64,000 nucleotides of DNA from [Clostridium] scindens ATCC 35704 (GCF_004295125.1 NZ_CP036170.1:2358501-2422500), one strand, 5' to 3'. Counted from the first letter of the stretch, positions 43,034-52,215 are shown. Translations and numbers: made by a program. Notes: generated from the sequence alone by a model not told the origin.

Positions 43034-43306
43034 ATGAAAAAACTATTTGAAAAACACTTTGAGCGTACATGGCTTGTAATCTTTCTGATCATGTTCGTCA
43101 TCATCATGATTCCGTTTCCATTTTTTTACAGCGAAACTTATATTCCGGCGATAGGAGGGATCCCCTCATATATCTTCGGATGGTTCGTACATACGGCGAT
43201 CACGTTTGCCCTGATTATCGTCTACTACAGAATGTGTATGAAACGAAAAGAATACCACGTGTATGATGAGAAAAACGAGGAAGTTACTGAAGGAGGAGAG
43301 AAATAA
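43034..43306 (+). CDS. DUF3311-like small membrane protein
   Basis: The 90-residue protein has two membrane helices (WLVIFLIMFVIIMIPFPFF and IFGWFVHTAITFALIIVYY) and a charged tail. Such proteins are usually encoded just before sodium:solute symporters and are thought to be accessory subunits. AAAGGGAGGAG precedes the start; the stop overlaps the symporter ATG by one base (TAATG). Confidence 0.82.
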   Translation: MKKLFEKHFERTWLVIFLIMFVIIMIPFPFFYSETYIPAIGGIPSYIFGWFVHTAITFALIIVYYRMCMKRKEYHVYDEKNEEVTEGGEK

Positions 43307-44790
43307 TGTCTGAAGCAATCCAACCATCACCGGCACCGTTTTACACAGTCCTGGCTATATATCTTGGTATTATGGCATTTATCGGCTGGTATGCCAGCCG
43401 AAAGACGAAAAATATTGGCGATTTCTTCGTTCTCAGCGGGAAAGCGGGTGTAATCGTAAGCGGTATCGCTTATTTTTCTACGCAGTTTTCCATGGGTACT
43501 TTCCTTGGCACTCCGGGTACGATATTTGGCGTCGGTTATGCGGGCATGGCAATCTCTGTGCCTGGCGCTGTCTTCTGTATGATACTGCCGGCCCTTCTGA
43601 TAGGAAGGAAACTTGTGACACTTGGGCATGAATACGGTTTCCTTACGATGGCAGACTATCTGACCGACCGATATCATTCCAGGTCCATGAGCGGCGTGCT
43701 CGGTGTCATGATGCTGTTTTTCCTTATCCCTATGATGGGAGCACAGATAATCGGCGCAGGGGTTATCGTGCATGTATTTACCGGCCTGCCTGAATGGGTA
43801 GGGGTTGTAGGAATGGGAGTAATCGTTATACTATATTGTATGAGCGGCGGAATGAAGGGCGCGATGATGACCGACGTCATCCAGGGATCCCTTATGATAG
43901 GTACGGCCGTTGTTACCTTTATCGTCTCGGTTGTAATGGGAGGCGGCTTTGACAATATCAACAGCACGCTTCAGAATATGAATGAATCCTACCTGACCTT
44001 CCCCGGGGCGAACGGGTACATGCCGTGGGCTTACTACGTGTCCAACATCGTGCTTTGGTCCTTCTTCACGATGGGGCAGCCCCACCTGTTTACGAAGTTC
44101 TTTACGATGAAGGACCATAAGACGATGTTCAAGGCCATACTGCTCGGCACAGGAGGGATGTTCGTCTCTGCCACGCTGATTGAATGGGCAGGCGTCAATG
44201 GAATCGCTTCCATCCAGAATATTGAGAAGGCGGATCAGATTGTTCCTATGATTCTGCAGAGAGGGCTGAACCCATTCCTGGCGTCCCTGTTCATAGCCGG
44301 AATTGTGGCAGCCGGAATGTCTACCATTGACGGCATCCTCGTCACTACGACGGGGGCTGTGACACGGGATATCTATCAGAAGATAGTGAACAAGAAGGCG
44401 ACCGATGAGAGCATCATGAAACTGTCCAAAGTTGTCACCATATTGATCGGCCTGGTCGTTATACTCTTTGGCGTATTCCAGCCTGGTAGCATCTTTGAGA
44501 TCAACCTGTTCGCCTTTTCCGGAATGGCGGTCTTCGTCGTGCCGATCCTGTTTGGCATGTACTGGAAGGAATCGACGGCCCCGGGCGCTATAGCGGCTGT
44601 GGCGGTAGGGGTAATTGCCCTTCTTAGCTTTACGCTTGTTCCGGAAGTGAAGGAACTGGCCCTTGGGTTCCATGCACTGTTCCCGGCTACGATACTCGGC
44701 GCGGTCACGATGGTAATTGTCAGCAAGTTGACACAGGCTCCGCCGCAGGAGACGATTGACCGTCACTTTAAACTGTTTCAGAAAGGTTAG
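43306..44790 (+). CDS. Sodium:solute symporter (SSS family)
   Basis: The 494-residue protein has about 13 helices and SSS features: FVLSGKAGVIVSGIAYFSTQ near residue 40, AGMAISVPGAVF near 80, GAQIIGAGVIVHVFTGLP near 145, and AAGMSTIDGILVTTTGAVTRD near 325. Family substrates include pantothenate, proline and other solutes taken up with Na+. The link with a creatininase-family amidase and an isoaspartyl dipeptidase suggests a peptide-like or amide substrate. It is translationally coupled to the DUF3311 gene. Confidence 0.9.
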   Translation: MSEAIQPSPAPFYTVLAIYLGIMAFIGWYASRKTKNIGDFFVLSGKAGVIVSGIAYFSTQFSMGTFLGTPGTIFGVGYAGMAISVPGAVFCMILPALLIGRKLVTLGHEYGFLTMADYLTDRYHSRSMSGVLGVMMLFFLIPMMGAQIIGAGVIVHVFTGLPEWVGVVGMGVIVILYCMSGGMKGAMMTDVIQGSLMIGTAVVTFIVSVVMGGGFDNINSTLQNMNESYLTFPGANGYMPWAYYVSNIVLWSFFTMGQPHLFTKFFTMKDHKTMFKAILLGTGGMFVSATLIEWAGVNGIASIQNIEKADQIVPMILQRGLNPFLASLFIAGIVAAGMSTIDGILVTTTGAVTRDIYQKIVNKKATDESIMKLSKVVTILIGLVVILFGVFQPGSIFEINLFAFSGMAVFVVPILFGMYWKESTAPGAIAAVAVGVIALLSFTLVPEVKELALGFHALFPATILGAVTMVIVSKLTQAPPQETIDRHFKLFQKG

Positions 44791-44816
44791 TGCCACATAA
44801 AAGAGGAGGTAGTTAG

Positions 44817-45569
44817 ATGTATCTTGGTAAGATGACAACAGCCCAGGCAAAAGAGGCATTTCAGAAAGATCCGGTGCTGGTGATACCGGTGGGCAGCACA
44901 GAACAGCATGGTGCCCAGTGTGCGCTCGGGACGGACTATATGGTACCGTCGTATCTGGCAGACCATGTGGCTGACATGGAAGATGTGATTATCGCTCCCA
45001 CGGTTCCGTATGGCGTCTGTCCTTATCACCTGAGTTTTGAAGGTAGTATAAATATCGGATATGAGGGGCTGTATATGGTTCTGCACGGAATCATGGACTC
45101 GCTTATGCAGCATGGGGTGAGAAGGTTTGTCGTACTGAACGGACACGGGGGCAATACGCCTTCCATCGACCGCGCGGCGCTTGAAGTCTATCATAAGGGC
45201 GGTATCTGCGCCAGCATAGACTGGTGGAGCCTGGTAGCAGAGTTGGATGAGAAGTTCCGGGGCGGACACGGCGACATCTTGGAGACGTCCGCTATGATGG
45301 CGGTCGACCCGGATGCGGTGCATCTGGAACTTGGTCAGCCTATGAATCCGCAGCATCCTTCCAAAAATGTAGAGGCAGCCTATATACAGGCAGTCCGCTA
45401 TAAGGGCGGCACGGTCCGCCTTGTGAGAGATACGAAAGAGATAGCCCCAAGCGGGTGGTTCGGTCCTTTTGACCCGAAGGACTCGACGTCTGAACTCGGG
45501 CAGGAGGCGCTCGATATGTCTGTAACGTTTATCCGGGGATTCCTGGAGGAAATAAAAGGGTTTGCATAG
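44817..45569 (+). CDS. Creatininase-family amidohydrolase
   Basis: The 250-residue protein has the metal-binding set of the creatininase fold: VIPVGSTEQHGAQCALGTDY near residue 22 (Glu and His), FVVLNGHGGNTPSIDRA near 105 (His) and GGHGDILETSAMMAVDP near 150 (His, Glu). Members open cyclic or linear amides, such as creatinine or formamidopyrimidines, or act in peptide maturation. Its place right after the transporter suggests it handles the imported compound. It shares no gene overlap and is 26 bases from the symporter. Confidence 0.85.
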   Translation: MYLGKMTTAQAKEAFQKDPVLVIPVGSTEQHGAQCALGTDYMVPSYLADHVADMEDVIIAPTVPYGVCPYHLSFEGSINIGYEGLYMVLHGIMDSLMQHGVRRFVVLNGHGGNTPSIDRAALEVYHKGGICASIDWWSLVAELDEKFRGGHGDILETSAMMAVDPDAVHLELGQPMNPQHPSKNVEAAYIQAVRYKGGTVRLVRDTKEIAPSGWFGPFDPKDSTSELGQEALDMSVTFIRGFLEEIKGFA

Positions 45570-45666
45570 TTGTATGTCTTATTCTCTGATGGGAAGCGTG
45601 TACCAGATGGTGAAAGACTCCCTGCCGTTCCCTATGGTAGAGGAGTGGATTGCTAGAAACATTCCC

Positions 45667-46953
45667 CTAGAGCCGGATCAGCATGGTTACCGTGAAGGTG
45701 TCCTCCGTATAGGAGATATCCAGCGTGCCATTATATCTGTCTATGATTTCACGTATATTTCGGATGCCGAGTCCATGGGACTTGGCATCTTTTTTGTCCG
45801 ACAGGATATGGCCGTTTTTCTCCACGATGGGGTTTGCCTTTTGGTTCGAGATCTCATAACTGAAGTAGCCGGAATCCGTGGAACGGGCCTTTACGGAGAT
45901 CTTTCTTGCGCCAGGATCTCTGACTTTCAGGGACGCCTCTATGGCATTGTCCAGAGTATTAGAGAACAAGGAACAGAGGCTGACAGAGTCGATGCTCTGT
46001 ATATTATGGAGATCTACATGGAAGAAGCAGTCAATGCCTTGCCCGGCTGCCTGGCTGTATTTAGCGTTGAGAACGGCATTGACGATGCTGTTCTTGCAGA
46101 ATACCCGGTTTTGCACGGCAATCTGGGACTCTACTTCTTTAAAATATTCCTCGGCTTCCATTCTGTTTTCGGAATAAAAAAGATCCTTTATCACACTTAA
46201 GTGATGATTCATGTCATGGCGTAACTTACGGATCTCCGTCTGATTGCGTTCCAGTTCTTCATAATATTCCTGCTGCAGCTTCAGGTTATTCCGCTCTGCC
46301 TCAAGGCGGATGCTGTTGGAAAAATATCCGGCCAGGCAGAGGCTGCCTATGTTGGTAATGATGCAGGCCAGGGCGCATAGCCAGATCTTGTAGCTTTCCG
46401 CCGGCGTATAGTAGATGACGGTAGTGATGCTGACCAGCGAAGCCAGGCAGACCGCGCCCAGCAAGATCCAGGTGTTCTGGTCGAAGAGCCTGCTGATATC
46501 AAAAAGTCTCTGGCGGAAAAGCCTATACAGCACATACCAGAAGAGGATGTGCAGGAATGCATCTGACAGATGACAGAATATGCTTGCAAAAAGTGTGGCA
46601 TCTAAAGAAAAATATACTACTCCCAACAGATCCTGGATGAGAAAATTTAATGAGATGATCAGCGGGTAAAAGATTGCCACCGACGCAAGCTTGGGTACGA
46701 CTCTTCCTTTGAACGCTACCAGCATCAGCGCGGTAAACCACAGAAGATCCAAGGTCACATTGAACATATCGTTGGTAAAGATGGTCATTCCAAAGAGAAA
46801 GTAGCAGGATACGCCTATGACGGCGGTCCAGAACTTTCCGTCCTTCCTTGGAACTACGGAGTAAAGCAGTCTACAGAAAAAAGGAAGCCCAAAGGCGTAC
46901 AGGCATTTGGAAAAGACTTCCATTATTGTGGACACTGACTCTTGATTTCCCAT
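45667..46953 (-). CDS. AgrC-like sensor histidine kinase
   Basis: The 428-residue kinase has about six N-terminal membrane helices (1-210), a coiled region, and the phospho-His motif RKLRHDMNHHLSVIKDL near residue 245. The GHKL ATPase part has LFSNTLDNAIEA near 335 and KSHGLGIRNIREI near 395. This is the HPK10-type layout of peptide-sensing kinases such as AgrC. AAGGGAGG precedes the start. It is downstream of and 12 bases from its response regulator. No AgrD-like peptide gene was found. Confidence 0.88.
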   Translation of the reverse strand: MGNQESVSTIMEVFSKCLYAFGLPFFCRLLYSVVPRKDGKFWTAVIGVSCYFLFGMTIFTNDMFNVTLDLLWFTALMLVAFKGRVVPKLASVAIFYPLIISLNFLIQDLLGVVYFSLDATLFASIFCHLSDAFLHILFWYVLYRLFRQRLFDISRLFDQNTWILLGAVCLASLVSITTVIYYTPAESYKIWLCALACIITNIGSLCLAGYFSNSIRLEAERNNLKLQQEYYEELERNQTEIRKLRHDMNHHLSVIKDLFYSENRMEAEEYFKEVESQIAVQNRVFCKNSIVNAVLNAKYSQAAGQGIDCFFHVDLHNIQSIDSVSLCSLFSNTLDNAIEASLKVRDPGARKISVKARSTDSGYFSYEISNQKANPIVEKNGHILSDKKDAKSHGLGIRNIREIIDRYNGTLDISYTEDTFTVTMLIRL

Positions 46954-46965
46954 TTTTATCCTCCC

Positions 46966-47667
46966 TTATTGGAGCAGCGCCCGGGCAAAGGCGATCTCCA
47001 GCTGCTGTCTGTAAGTCCTGCTGACAGGCAGGAAATGATCCCCGCACACGCATCCGTCAGGTTCCAGGGCTGTAATGTGGTTGAGGTTTGCCAGATATCG
47101 GTTATGAATCCGGATGAAATAGTCCGGTAGCTGCTTTTCTACCTCTCCAAGCTTACCATAAAAGTCCAGCTTCCCATCTGCTGTTAAGATGGAGACCTTC
47201 CTACGGTCGCTGCAAAAGGCCAGGATATGTTTCAATGGGACTCTCAAGATGCCGGATTTCTGCTCAACCGTATAGTACTGCTCGCCCAGATTGCCAAGCA
47301 GTTTTAAAGCCTGTTCCAACACCTCCAGGATTTTCCGGTCTTCGTAGGGCTTCAGGATATAGTGGAATGCATGGACGTCATAACCCTGGAATACAAAGTC
47401 AGGGTAAGCAGTCACGAAGATCAGGATGGTGTCGGACTCCATCCACCTTAAGGAGCGCGCAGTCTCCATGCCATTTAGTCCATCCATCTCAATATCCAGA
47501 AAGAGGATATCCAGTCCATCCGTCTGGGATCCTGCAAGCAATGCCTCGCCGGAAGCATATTCCTGGATGCGGTATTCTTCCCCCAGTAGCTGAAGCTTCC
47601 TTTCAAGCGGGACTCTCAGAGCCTTTTGCATCTTTGGCTCGTCATCGCATATTCCGATCGTGATCAT
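46966..47667 (-). CDS. LytTR-family response regulator
   Basis: The 233-residue regulator has a receiver domain (1-120) with acidic pocket CDDEP at the start and phospho-acceptor Asp58 in ILFLDIEMDGLNG, and a LytTR DNA-binding domain at about 130-233 (ILAFCSDRRKVSILTADG; FIRIHNRYLANLNHI). LytTR proteins bind pairs of 9-base repeats; such a pair occurs before the divergent ABC transporter genes. The kinase gene follows it on the same strand. Confidence 0.9.
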   Translation of the reverse strand: MITIGICDDEPKMQKALRVPLERKLQLLGEEYRIQEYASGEALLAGSQTDGLDILFLDIEMDGLNGMETARSLRWMESDTILIFVTAYPDFVFQGYDVHAFHYILKPYEDRKILEVLEQALKLLGNLGEQYYTVEQKSGILRVPLKHILAFCSDRRKVSILTADGKLDFYGKLGEVEKQLPDYFIRIHNRYLANLNHITALEPDGCVCGDHFLPVSRTYRQQLEIAFARALLQ

Positions 47668-47748
47668 ATTTCCACCGTCTCCTTATCATGCCTCTGCCGT
47701 CAGGCATAAGGCTTCTAAACGTTATTATACAGAAATATCCGGGTTTTG

Positions 47749-47780
47749 CAAACTTTACAGAAACCATGTCAAACTTGACA
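47749..47780 (+). promoter_or_regulatory. Direct repeats, possible LytTR binding site
   Basis: CAAACTTTA (47749) and CAAACTTGA (47770) repeat with a 21-base period, two helical turns, the spacing of AgrA-type sites. The second is inside a palindrome TGTCAAACTTGACA (47767-47780), whose right arm TTGACA could also serve as a -35 element. It lies in the divergent region before the ABC transporter genes. Confidence 0.4.
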
Positions 47781-47849
47781 TCTTGAATGAAGATATCCTT
47801 GCTCTCTTCTTCTAGAATAGAAGACAGAAAGAAGAAGGGAGCAATCATT

Positions 47850-48605
47850 ATGTTAAAAGTAGAGCATTTAGCAAAAAGTTATCAGACCGGAAGCCAGGTA
47901 TATCCGGTCCTTAAGGATATATCGCTGGAAGTGGAAAAAGGAGAGTTCGTGGCTGTCATGGGGCCTTCCGGCAGCGGGAAGACTACGCTTTTAAACTGCA
48001 TTTCCTGCTTTATTCCTTACGAAGACGGGAGCATCCTGCTGGCAGGAAAGGATCTGTCGGGGCTTAAGGAGGAAGGGCTTGCCAAGGTCCGTAATCAGAG
48101 TATGGGGTTTGTGTTCCAGGACTTTATGCTTCTGGACGGCTTGAGCGTATTCGAGAATATTTGCCTGCCCCAGATCATTGCGAAGCGGCCGATTCCTCAG
48201 ATGGAGGCAAAGGCCAGGCATATCTGCCGCCTGTTCGGCATCGAGAAGATTATGGAGAAGTACCCGGCAGATATCTCCGGCGGGGAGAAGCAGAGGACGG
48301 CAGTCGCAAGAGCCCTGATGAACCAGCCCTACGTGATTCTGGCCGATGAGCCTACCGGCAATCTGGACAGCAAGTCCTGCAAGGCGGTCATCGATGCGTT
48401 TCTCCAGGCCAGATCAGAGATGGACGCCACCATATTCATGGTGACCCATGACAGTTATGCGGCATCCTTCTGTGACCGTGTGATCGTGCTTAAGGACGGC
48501 AAGGTTCATGGAGAACTGAAAAGAACTGGTACCAGAAGAGCGTTCATGGATGAGTTGCTGGACACCATCAGAGAACTGGGAGGGGATTCGCATGACGATG
48601 AGTAA
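47850..48605 (+). CDS. ABC transporter ATP-binding protein (MacB/BceA-like)
   Basis: The 251-residue ATPase has Walker A GPSGSGKTTLLNC near residue 40, Q-loop FVFQDFML, signature ISGGEKQRTAVARAL near 140 and Walker B VILADEPTGNLDSK near 162. It belongs to the group pairing with FtsX-type permeases in bacteriocin resistance or lipoprotein release. The Met at 47850 follows GAAGGGAG; the longer frame covers the promoter region. It overlaps the permease gene by 14 bases and is divergent from a LytTR two-component system, a typical sensing and resistance arrangement. Confidence 0.92.
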   Translation: MLKVEHLAKSYQTGSQVYPVLKDISLEVEKGEFVAVMGPSGSGKTTLLNCISCFIPYEDGSILLAGKDLSGLKEEGLAKVRNQSMGFVFQDFMLLDGLSVFENICLPQIIAKRPIPQMEAKARHICRLFGIEKIMEKYPADISGGEKQRTAVARALMNQPYVILADEPTGNLDSKSCKAVIDAFLQARSEMDATIFMVTHDSYAASFCDRVIVLKDGKVHGELKRTGTRRAFMDELLDTIRELGGDSHDDE

Positions 48606-50685
48606 GATTCTAGAGAAATTGCGAAAGGAGAATAAGGACCAGTACAGGATTCTTGGCATCTGCATCTTCCTGTCCATCCTTCTGGTGTCTTCTTACGCTA
48701 TGATGTATTTTTCGCCCACTATCCAAAAGATGCTGCCGGAGGGAGGCGATACGAGAAAATTATGCTGGCTGATGTTCGGCGTGACGGTAGCAGGCTGTAC
48801 CATATTCACGATATACGGAGCGAGTTTGTTTTTTAAATACAAAAGCAGGGAATTCGGAGTGCTTCTGGCGCTGGGAGAGCGGAAGAGGCAGCTGGCCGGC
48901 TGCCTGGCAAGAGAACTCGCCGCTGTGATCCTGGGCTATACACTGCTGGGCGTTATCGGCGCCTTCCCAATATCCTTCCTTATCTGGAAGGGATTCCAGG
49001 CCTTGCTCCTTGATGCCCGGAATCTTAGGTACAGTATCAGTATGATGGGAATCGCGGCGGGCGTTCTTTTTGCCTGTCTGCTTGCTTGCTGCATATTTGC
49101 CGCCGGATACCGTTTTATCAGGCGGGCAGATATTATGGAAATTCTGAAAACCCAGAGAAAAAGCGAGATCGTAAAAGATATCAGGCCATGGACAGGAAAA
49201 CTAGGCATGGCCTGCGTAATAATAGGCCTGGCGCTTGCGATGGCCGTGCCGCCGATATGGGCCAGAGTGTTCCATCATCAGGCCTCCCCGCTTTGGAATG
49301 GAGCCTATCTGATCAGCGCCGCAGGCCTGTATCTATTCCTCCTTGGCGCGGTAGGCCGGGCAAAGAAGGGACGCTATCCAGAAAAATATTATAAAAATAT
49401 TATTTCCACTAATCTAATGCGATTCACGGCGAGGCAGACGACAAAGAATATGTGCGTGATCGCGATGCTGATCTTCGTACTTCTGATCTCTGCCTTCTGG
49501 GGAATGTCGTACTATGATTCTGCATTCCGAAACGGTGAAAATGCTCCGGTCGATTATTCCCTGCATTATCCGGCAGCAGAACAGCAGATTACGAAAGAAG
49601 AGATCTATGATCTGGCAGCCAGGCATGGGGTAGAAATCACAGATTATAAGGAAGCACAGGCAGCAGAACTTCTGATCACCTATGCCGGCACCGAATTAAG
49701 CGATGACGGGGAATACTATGATGTGAAGCGGGAAAAGTATGCCACATTCCTTTCTGCCTCTGTATTTTCCAGAATCGCGGGAAAACAGGTGTCTTTGAAG
49801 CCAGGAGAGTATAAAGCCATTGTTCAGCAGAGATATCAGGAAGAGATATGGGCTAAGCCGGAATGCCTGCTGAAGGTGGCAAGCCCGGCTGCCGGGGAAG
49901 AGATGAAGCCGGCTTATAAAGGAACGGTAAGGTTCGATAATCTGACACGCGTAAGCGATCCATTTGCATTTATCCTGTCTGATGCGGATTATGCATCGTA
50001 TACCGCTGCCCTTACAGAGGATAACAAAGTGGATATGGTTTTCTTTAACGTGAAGGATGTGATGGATACCTATCCATTCGCCAAAGAACTGGAAGAAGAA
50101 TACATCGCGCATGCCACAGATATCTCGGACCATTATTTCCTTTATGATGCCCGTGAAGAAGAACTTGCGGAAAAAGCAGGGGAACCCTACGCATATTCAG
50201 GCAGGGTAGGGATGACGGCAGATAATCCGGAACTCCTTCAGGACTGGAAATATGCGCCTGTCTTCAAAGTTCTTACAAAAGGGGAGGTTATGCAGATGAT
50301 CGCGGTATTCGTGCTGCTTAGCGCCTATATTGCGATAATTGCCCTGGCGGCAATCGGGGTCATGACTTATGTAAGAAGCATTACCATTGCTGTCGATAAC
50401 AGGCAGCTGTTCGAGGATATGAAGAAGCTAGGGGCCAGCCGGGATTATGAGACGCGGGTGGTAAAAGTACAGCTTCGCAAGATCTTCTTATATCCCGGCA
50501 TCGGAGGATGCGGGATATCCCTGGTATTTACGATCCTGATGCTCTTTTTTAACGATATGCGCCTGGAAATGGAAGAAGTCAGGCTGATCGGAATCGAGAG
50601 CATTATGATTGGGGCATCTGCCATCTTCCTGTACGTACTGTACCGGATCTCTTTTCGGAAGATGAGAAGCATGCTGGATCTATAA
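48592..50685 (+). CDS. FtsX-like ABC transporter permease
   Basis: The 697-residue protein has one helix near residue 20, a group of helices at about 60-290, a large hydrophilic external part (about 310-560; QQITKEEIYDLAARHGVEI), and three C-terminal helices (MIAVFVLLSAYIAIIALAA). This resembles BceB-type permeases of antimicrobial-peptide transporters, though the layout is not identical. GGGAGGGG precedes the start. Probable substrates are peptides or envelope compounds sensed by the adjacent kinase. Confidence 0.85.
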   Translation: MTMSKILEKLRKENKDQYRILGICIFLSILLVSSYAMMYFSPTIQKMLPEGGDTRKLCWLMFGVTVAGCTIFTIYGASLFFKYKSREFGVLLALGERKRQLAGCLARELAAVILGYTLLGVIGAFPISFLIWKGFQALLLDARNLRYSISMMGIAAGVLFACLLACCIFAAGYRFIRRADIMEILKTQRKSEIVKDIRPWTGKLGMACVIIGLALAMAVPPIWARVFHHQASPLWNGAYLISAAGLYLFLLGAVGRAKKGRYPEKYYKNIISTNLMRFTARQTTKNMCVIAMLIFVLLISAFWGMSYYDSAFRNGENAPVDYSLHYPAAEQQITKEEIYDLAARHGVEITDYKEAQAAELLITYAGTELSDDGEYYDVKREKYATFLSASVFSRIAGKQVSLKPGEYKAIVQQRYQEEIWAKPECLLKVASPAAGEEMKPAYKGTVRFDNLTRVSDPFAFILSDADYASYTAALTEDNKVDMVFFNVKDVMDTYPFAKELEEEYIAHATDISDHYFLYDAREEELAEKAGEPYAYSGRVGMTADNPELLQDWKYAPVFKVLTKGEVMQMIAVFVLLSAYIAIIALAAIGVMTYVRSITIAVDNRQLFEDMKKLGASRDYETRVVKVQLRKIFLYPGIGGCGISLVFTILMLFFNDMRLEMEEVRLIGIESIMIGASAIFLYVLYRISFRKMRSMLDL

Positions 50686-50689
50686 GGAA

Positions 50690-50721
50690 ACAAAAAGTGA
50701 TAGTGATTGTAAACTTTTTGT
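50690..50721 (+). terminator. AT-rich hairpin after the ABC permease
   Basis: ACAAAAAGT (50690-50698) pairs perfectly with ACTTTTTGT (50713-50721). It may end the ABC transcript or form part of the baiA leader region. The remaining 160 bases before baiA have no clear consensus promoter; a bile-acid-responsive element cannot be identified by eye. Confidence 0.45.
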
Positions 50722-50879
50722 CCATGGACTGCTTATATTTTGCAATTAAAAAAGAACTCTACAAGTTGTAAGATGCCGTGTGATTTTCCGATGTCGCGTC
50801 CTATGAAATGTTAAAGTTATATCAATCGATACTTTGGCAGATATGATAAGCCAAAGGAAAAGAAAGGAAGGAAAAGTTC

Positions 50880-51629
50880 ATGAAACTTGTACAGGACAAA
50901 ATTACAATTATCACAGGCGGAACCCGTGGAATCGGATTCGCAGCAGCAAAAATCTTTATTGAGAATGGAGCAAAAGTCTCCATATTTGGCGAGACCCAGG
51001 AAGAGGTAGACACAGCGCTGGCTCAGTTAAAGGAACTCTATCCGGAGGAAGAAGTATTGGGATTCGCTCCAGACCTTACATCCAGAGATGCTGTTATGGC
51101 AGCAGTTGGAACGGTTGCACAGAAATACGGAAGACTGGATGTCATGATCAATAACGCTGGCATTACGATGAACACCGTATTCTCCAGAGTTTCGGAAGAA
51201 GATTTTAAACATATAATGGACATCAATGTTATCGGCGTATTCAATGGCGCATGGTCTGCTTACCAGTGCATGAAAGAGGCAAAGCAGGGCGTCATCATCA
51301 ATACGGCTTCTGTTACCGGAATCTATGGATCCTTATCAGGAATCGGCTATCCTACCAGCAAGGCAGGCGTGATCGGCCTGACTCATGGTCTTGGAAGAGA
51401 GATTATCCGTAAGAACATCCGTGTGGTTGGTGTAGCGCCTGGCGTTGTAGATACAGACATGACGAAGGGGCTGCCGCCGGAGATTCTGGATGACTACTTG
51501 AAGTCATTCCCAATGAAGAGAATGCTTAAGCCGGAAGAGATCGCAAATGTATATCTGTTCCTTGCATCTGACCTGGCTAACGGCATCACAGCTACGACGA
51601 TTAGCGTTGATGGGGCTTACAGGCCATAG
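50880..51629 (+). CDS. baiA1: Bile acid 3-alpha-hydroxysteroid dehydrogenase (BaiA1/A3 type)
   Basis: The 249-residue short-chain dehydrogenase oxidises the 3-alpha-hydroxyl of bile acid CoA esters with NAD+, an early step of 7-alpha-dehydroxylation. Rossmann motif TGGTRGIGFAAAK, NNAG near residue 90, and the catalytic Ser-Tyr-Lys (INTASVTG, then YPTSK near 157-161) are present. FGETQEE after the second strand has acidic residues that favour NAD over NADP. Compared with my memory of C. scindens BaiA1 only scattered residues differ. Other bai operon genes are absent here, matching the known isolated location of the baiA1 copy. AGGAAGG precedes the start. Confidence 0.9.
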   Translation: MKLVQDKITIITGGTRGIGFAAAKIFIENGAKVSIFGETQEEVDTALAQLKELYPEEEVLGFAPDLTSRDAVMAAVGTVAQKYGRLDVMINNAGITMNTVFSRVSEEDFKHIMDINVIGVFNGAWSAYQCMKEAKQGVIINTASVTGIYGSLSGIGYPTSKAGVIGLTHGLGREIIRKNIRVVGVAPGVVDTDMTKGLPPEILDDYLKSFPMKRMLKPEEIANVYLFLASDLANGITATTISVDGAYRP

Positions 51630-51673
51630 ACGAAGACAAACTGCTATTAATTCCATAGTTCATACTCCAAGAA

Positions 51674-51725
51674 CAGGCAGGCAAGAGGAATCCGCGTTTT
51701 AGCGCGGATTCCCCGGGCCTGCCTG
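51674..51725. terminator. Strong bidirectional terminator
   Basis: A long stem (CAGGCAGGC outer, GAATCCGCG-TTTT-AGCGCGGATTC inner, GCCTGCCTG closing) lies between convergent baiA1 and the TspO gene. Confidence 0.8.
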
Positions 51726-51727
51726 AT

Positions 51728-52192
51728 TTAATTCAGCTGGTATATCATGAAGTTCAGATACGCGGCGAACAGGCACCATATAAGGTAGGGAATCTGTAGA
51801 TATGCGGCAACAGGACTTATCTTGTGAAACTGATATATCATCAGAACTATGAGGATGATAAGTACGAGAAGCCATAAAAATGCAAAGAAGTACATGGAAA
51901 AGCCGAAAAAGAATATGCTCCAGAAGAAGTTGAAGAACAACTGGATAAAATATAGTCGAAGCGCCTTATTCTTTTCAGGATCTTCGGATTCATAGATTAT
52001 ATAGGAAGATATTCCCATCAATATATATAATATGGTCCAGACGATGGGAAATATAAAGGGCGGAGGACTAAGAGGCGGCTTATTCAATGTAGAATATGCC
52101 GCCGAATTGCCGCTTAAGACAGCAGACAAGGATCCTACCGCAAGAGGAATAAGAATAAAAATAATGAGAGCGCTTTTGTTTTTGATATTCAT
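51728..52192 (-). CDS. TspO/MBR family protein
   Basis: The 154-residue protein has five membrane helices and the family signature SPPPFIFPIVWTILYILMGISSYI near residue 45, plus FFNFFWSIFFFGF near 95. TspO proteins bind porphyrins and, in animals, cholesterol; roles proposed include tetrapyrrole transport or breakdown and stress sensing. It is convergent with baiA1. An AT-rich codon use is seen. Whether it meets sterols or bile acids here is unknown. Confidence 0.9.
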   Translation of the reverse strand: MNIKNKSALIIFILIPLAVGSLSAVLSGNSAAYSTLNKPPLSPPPFIFPIVWTILYILMGISSYIIYESEDPEKNKALRLYFIQLFFNFFWSIFFFGFSMYFFAFLWLLVLIILIVLMIYQFHKISPVAAYLQIPYLIWCLFAAYLNFMIYQLN

Positions 52193-52215
52193 ATATACAG
52201 GCTCCAGGAACGACT

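Noticed and set aside
43831-44859. 342-codon reverse ORF inside the symporter gene
   Set aside because: Charged, low-hydrophobicity shadow of a membrane protein gene; no ribosome binding site or family match.
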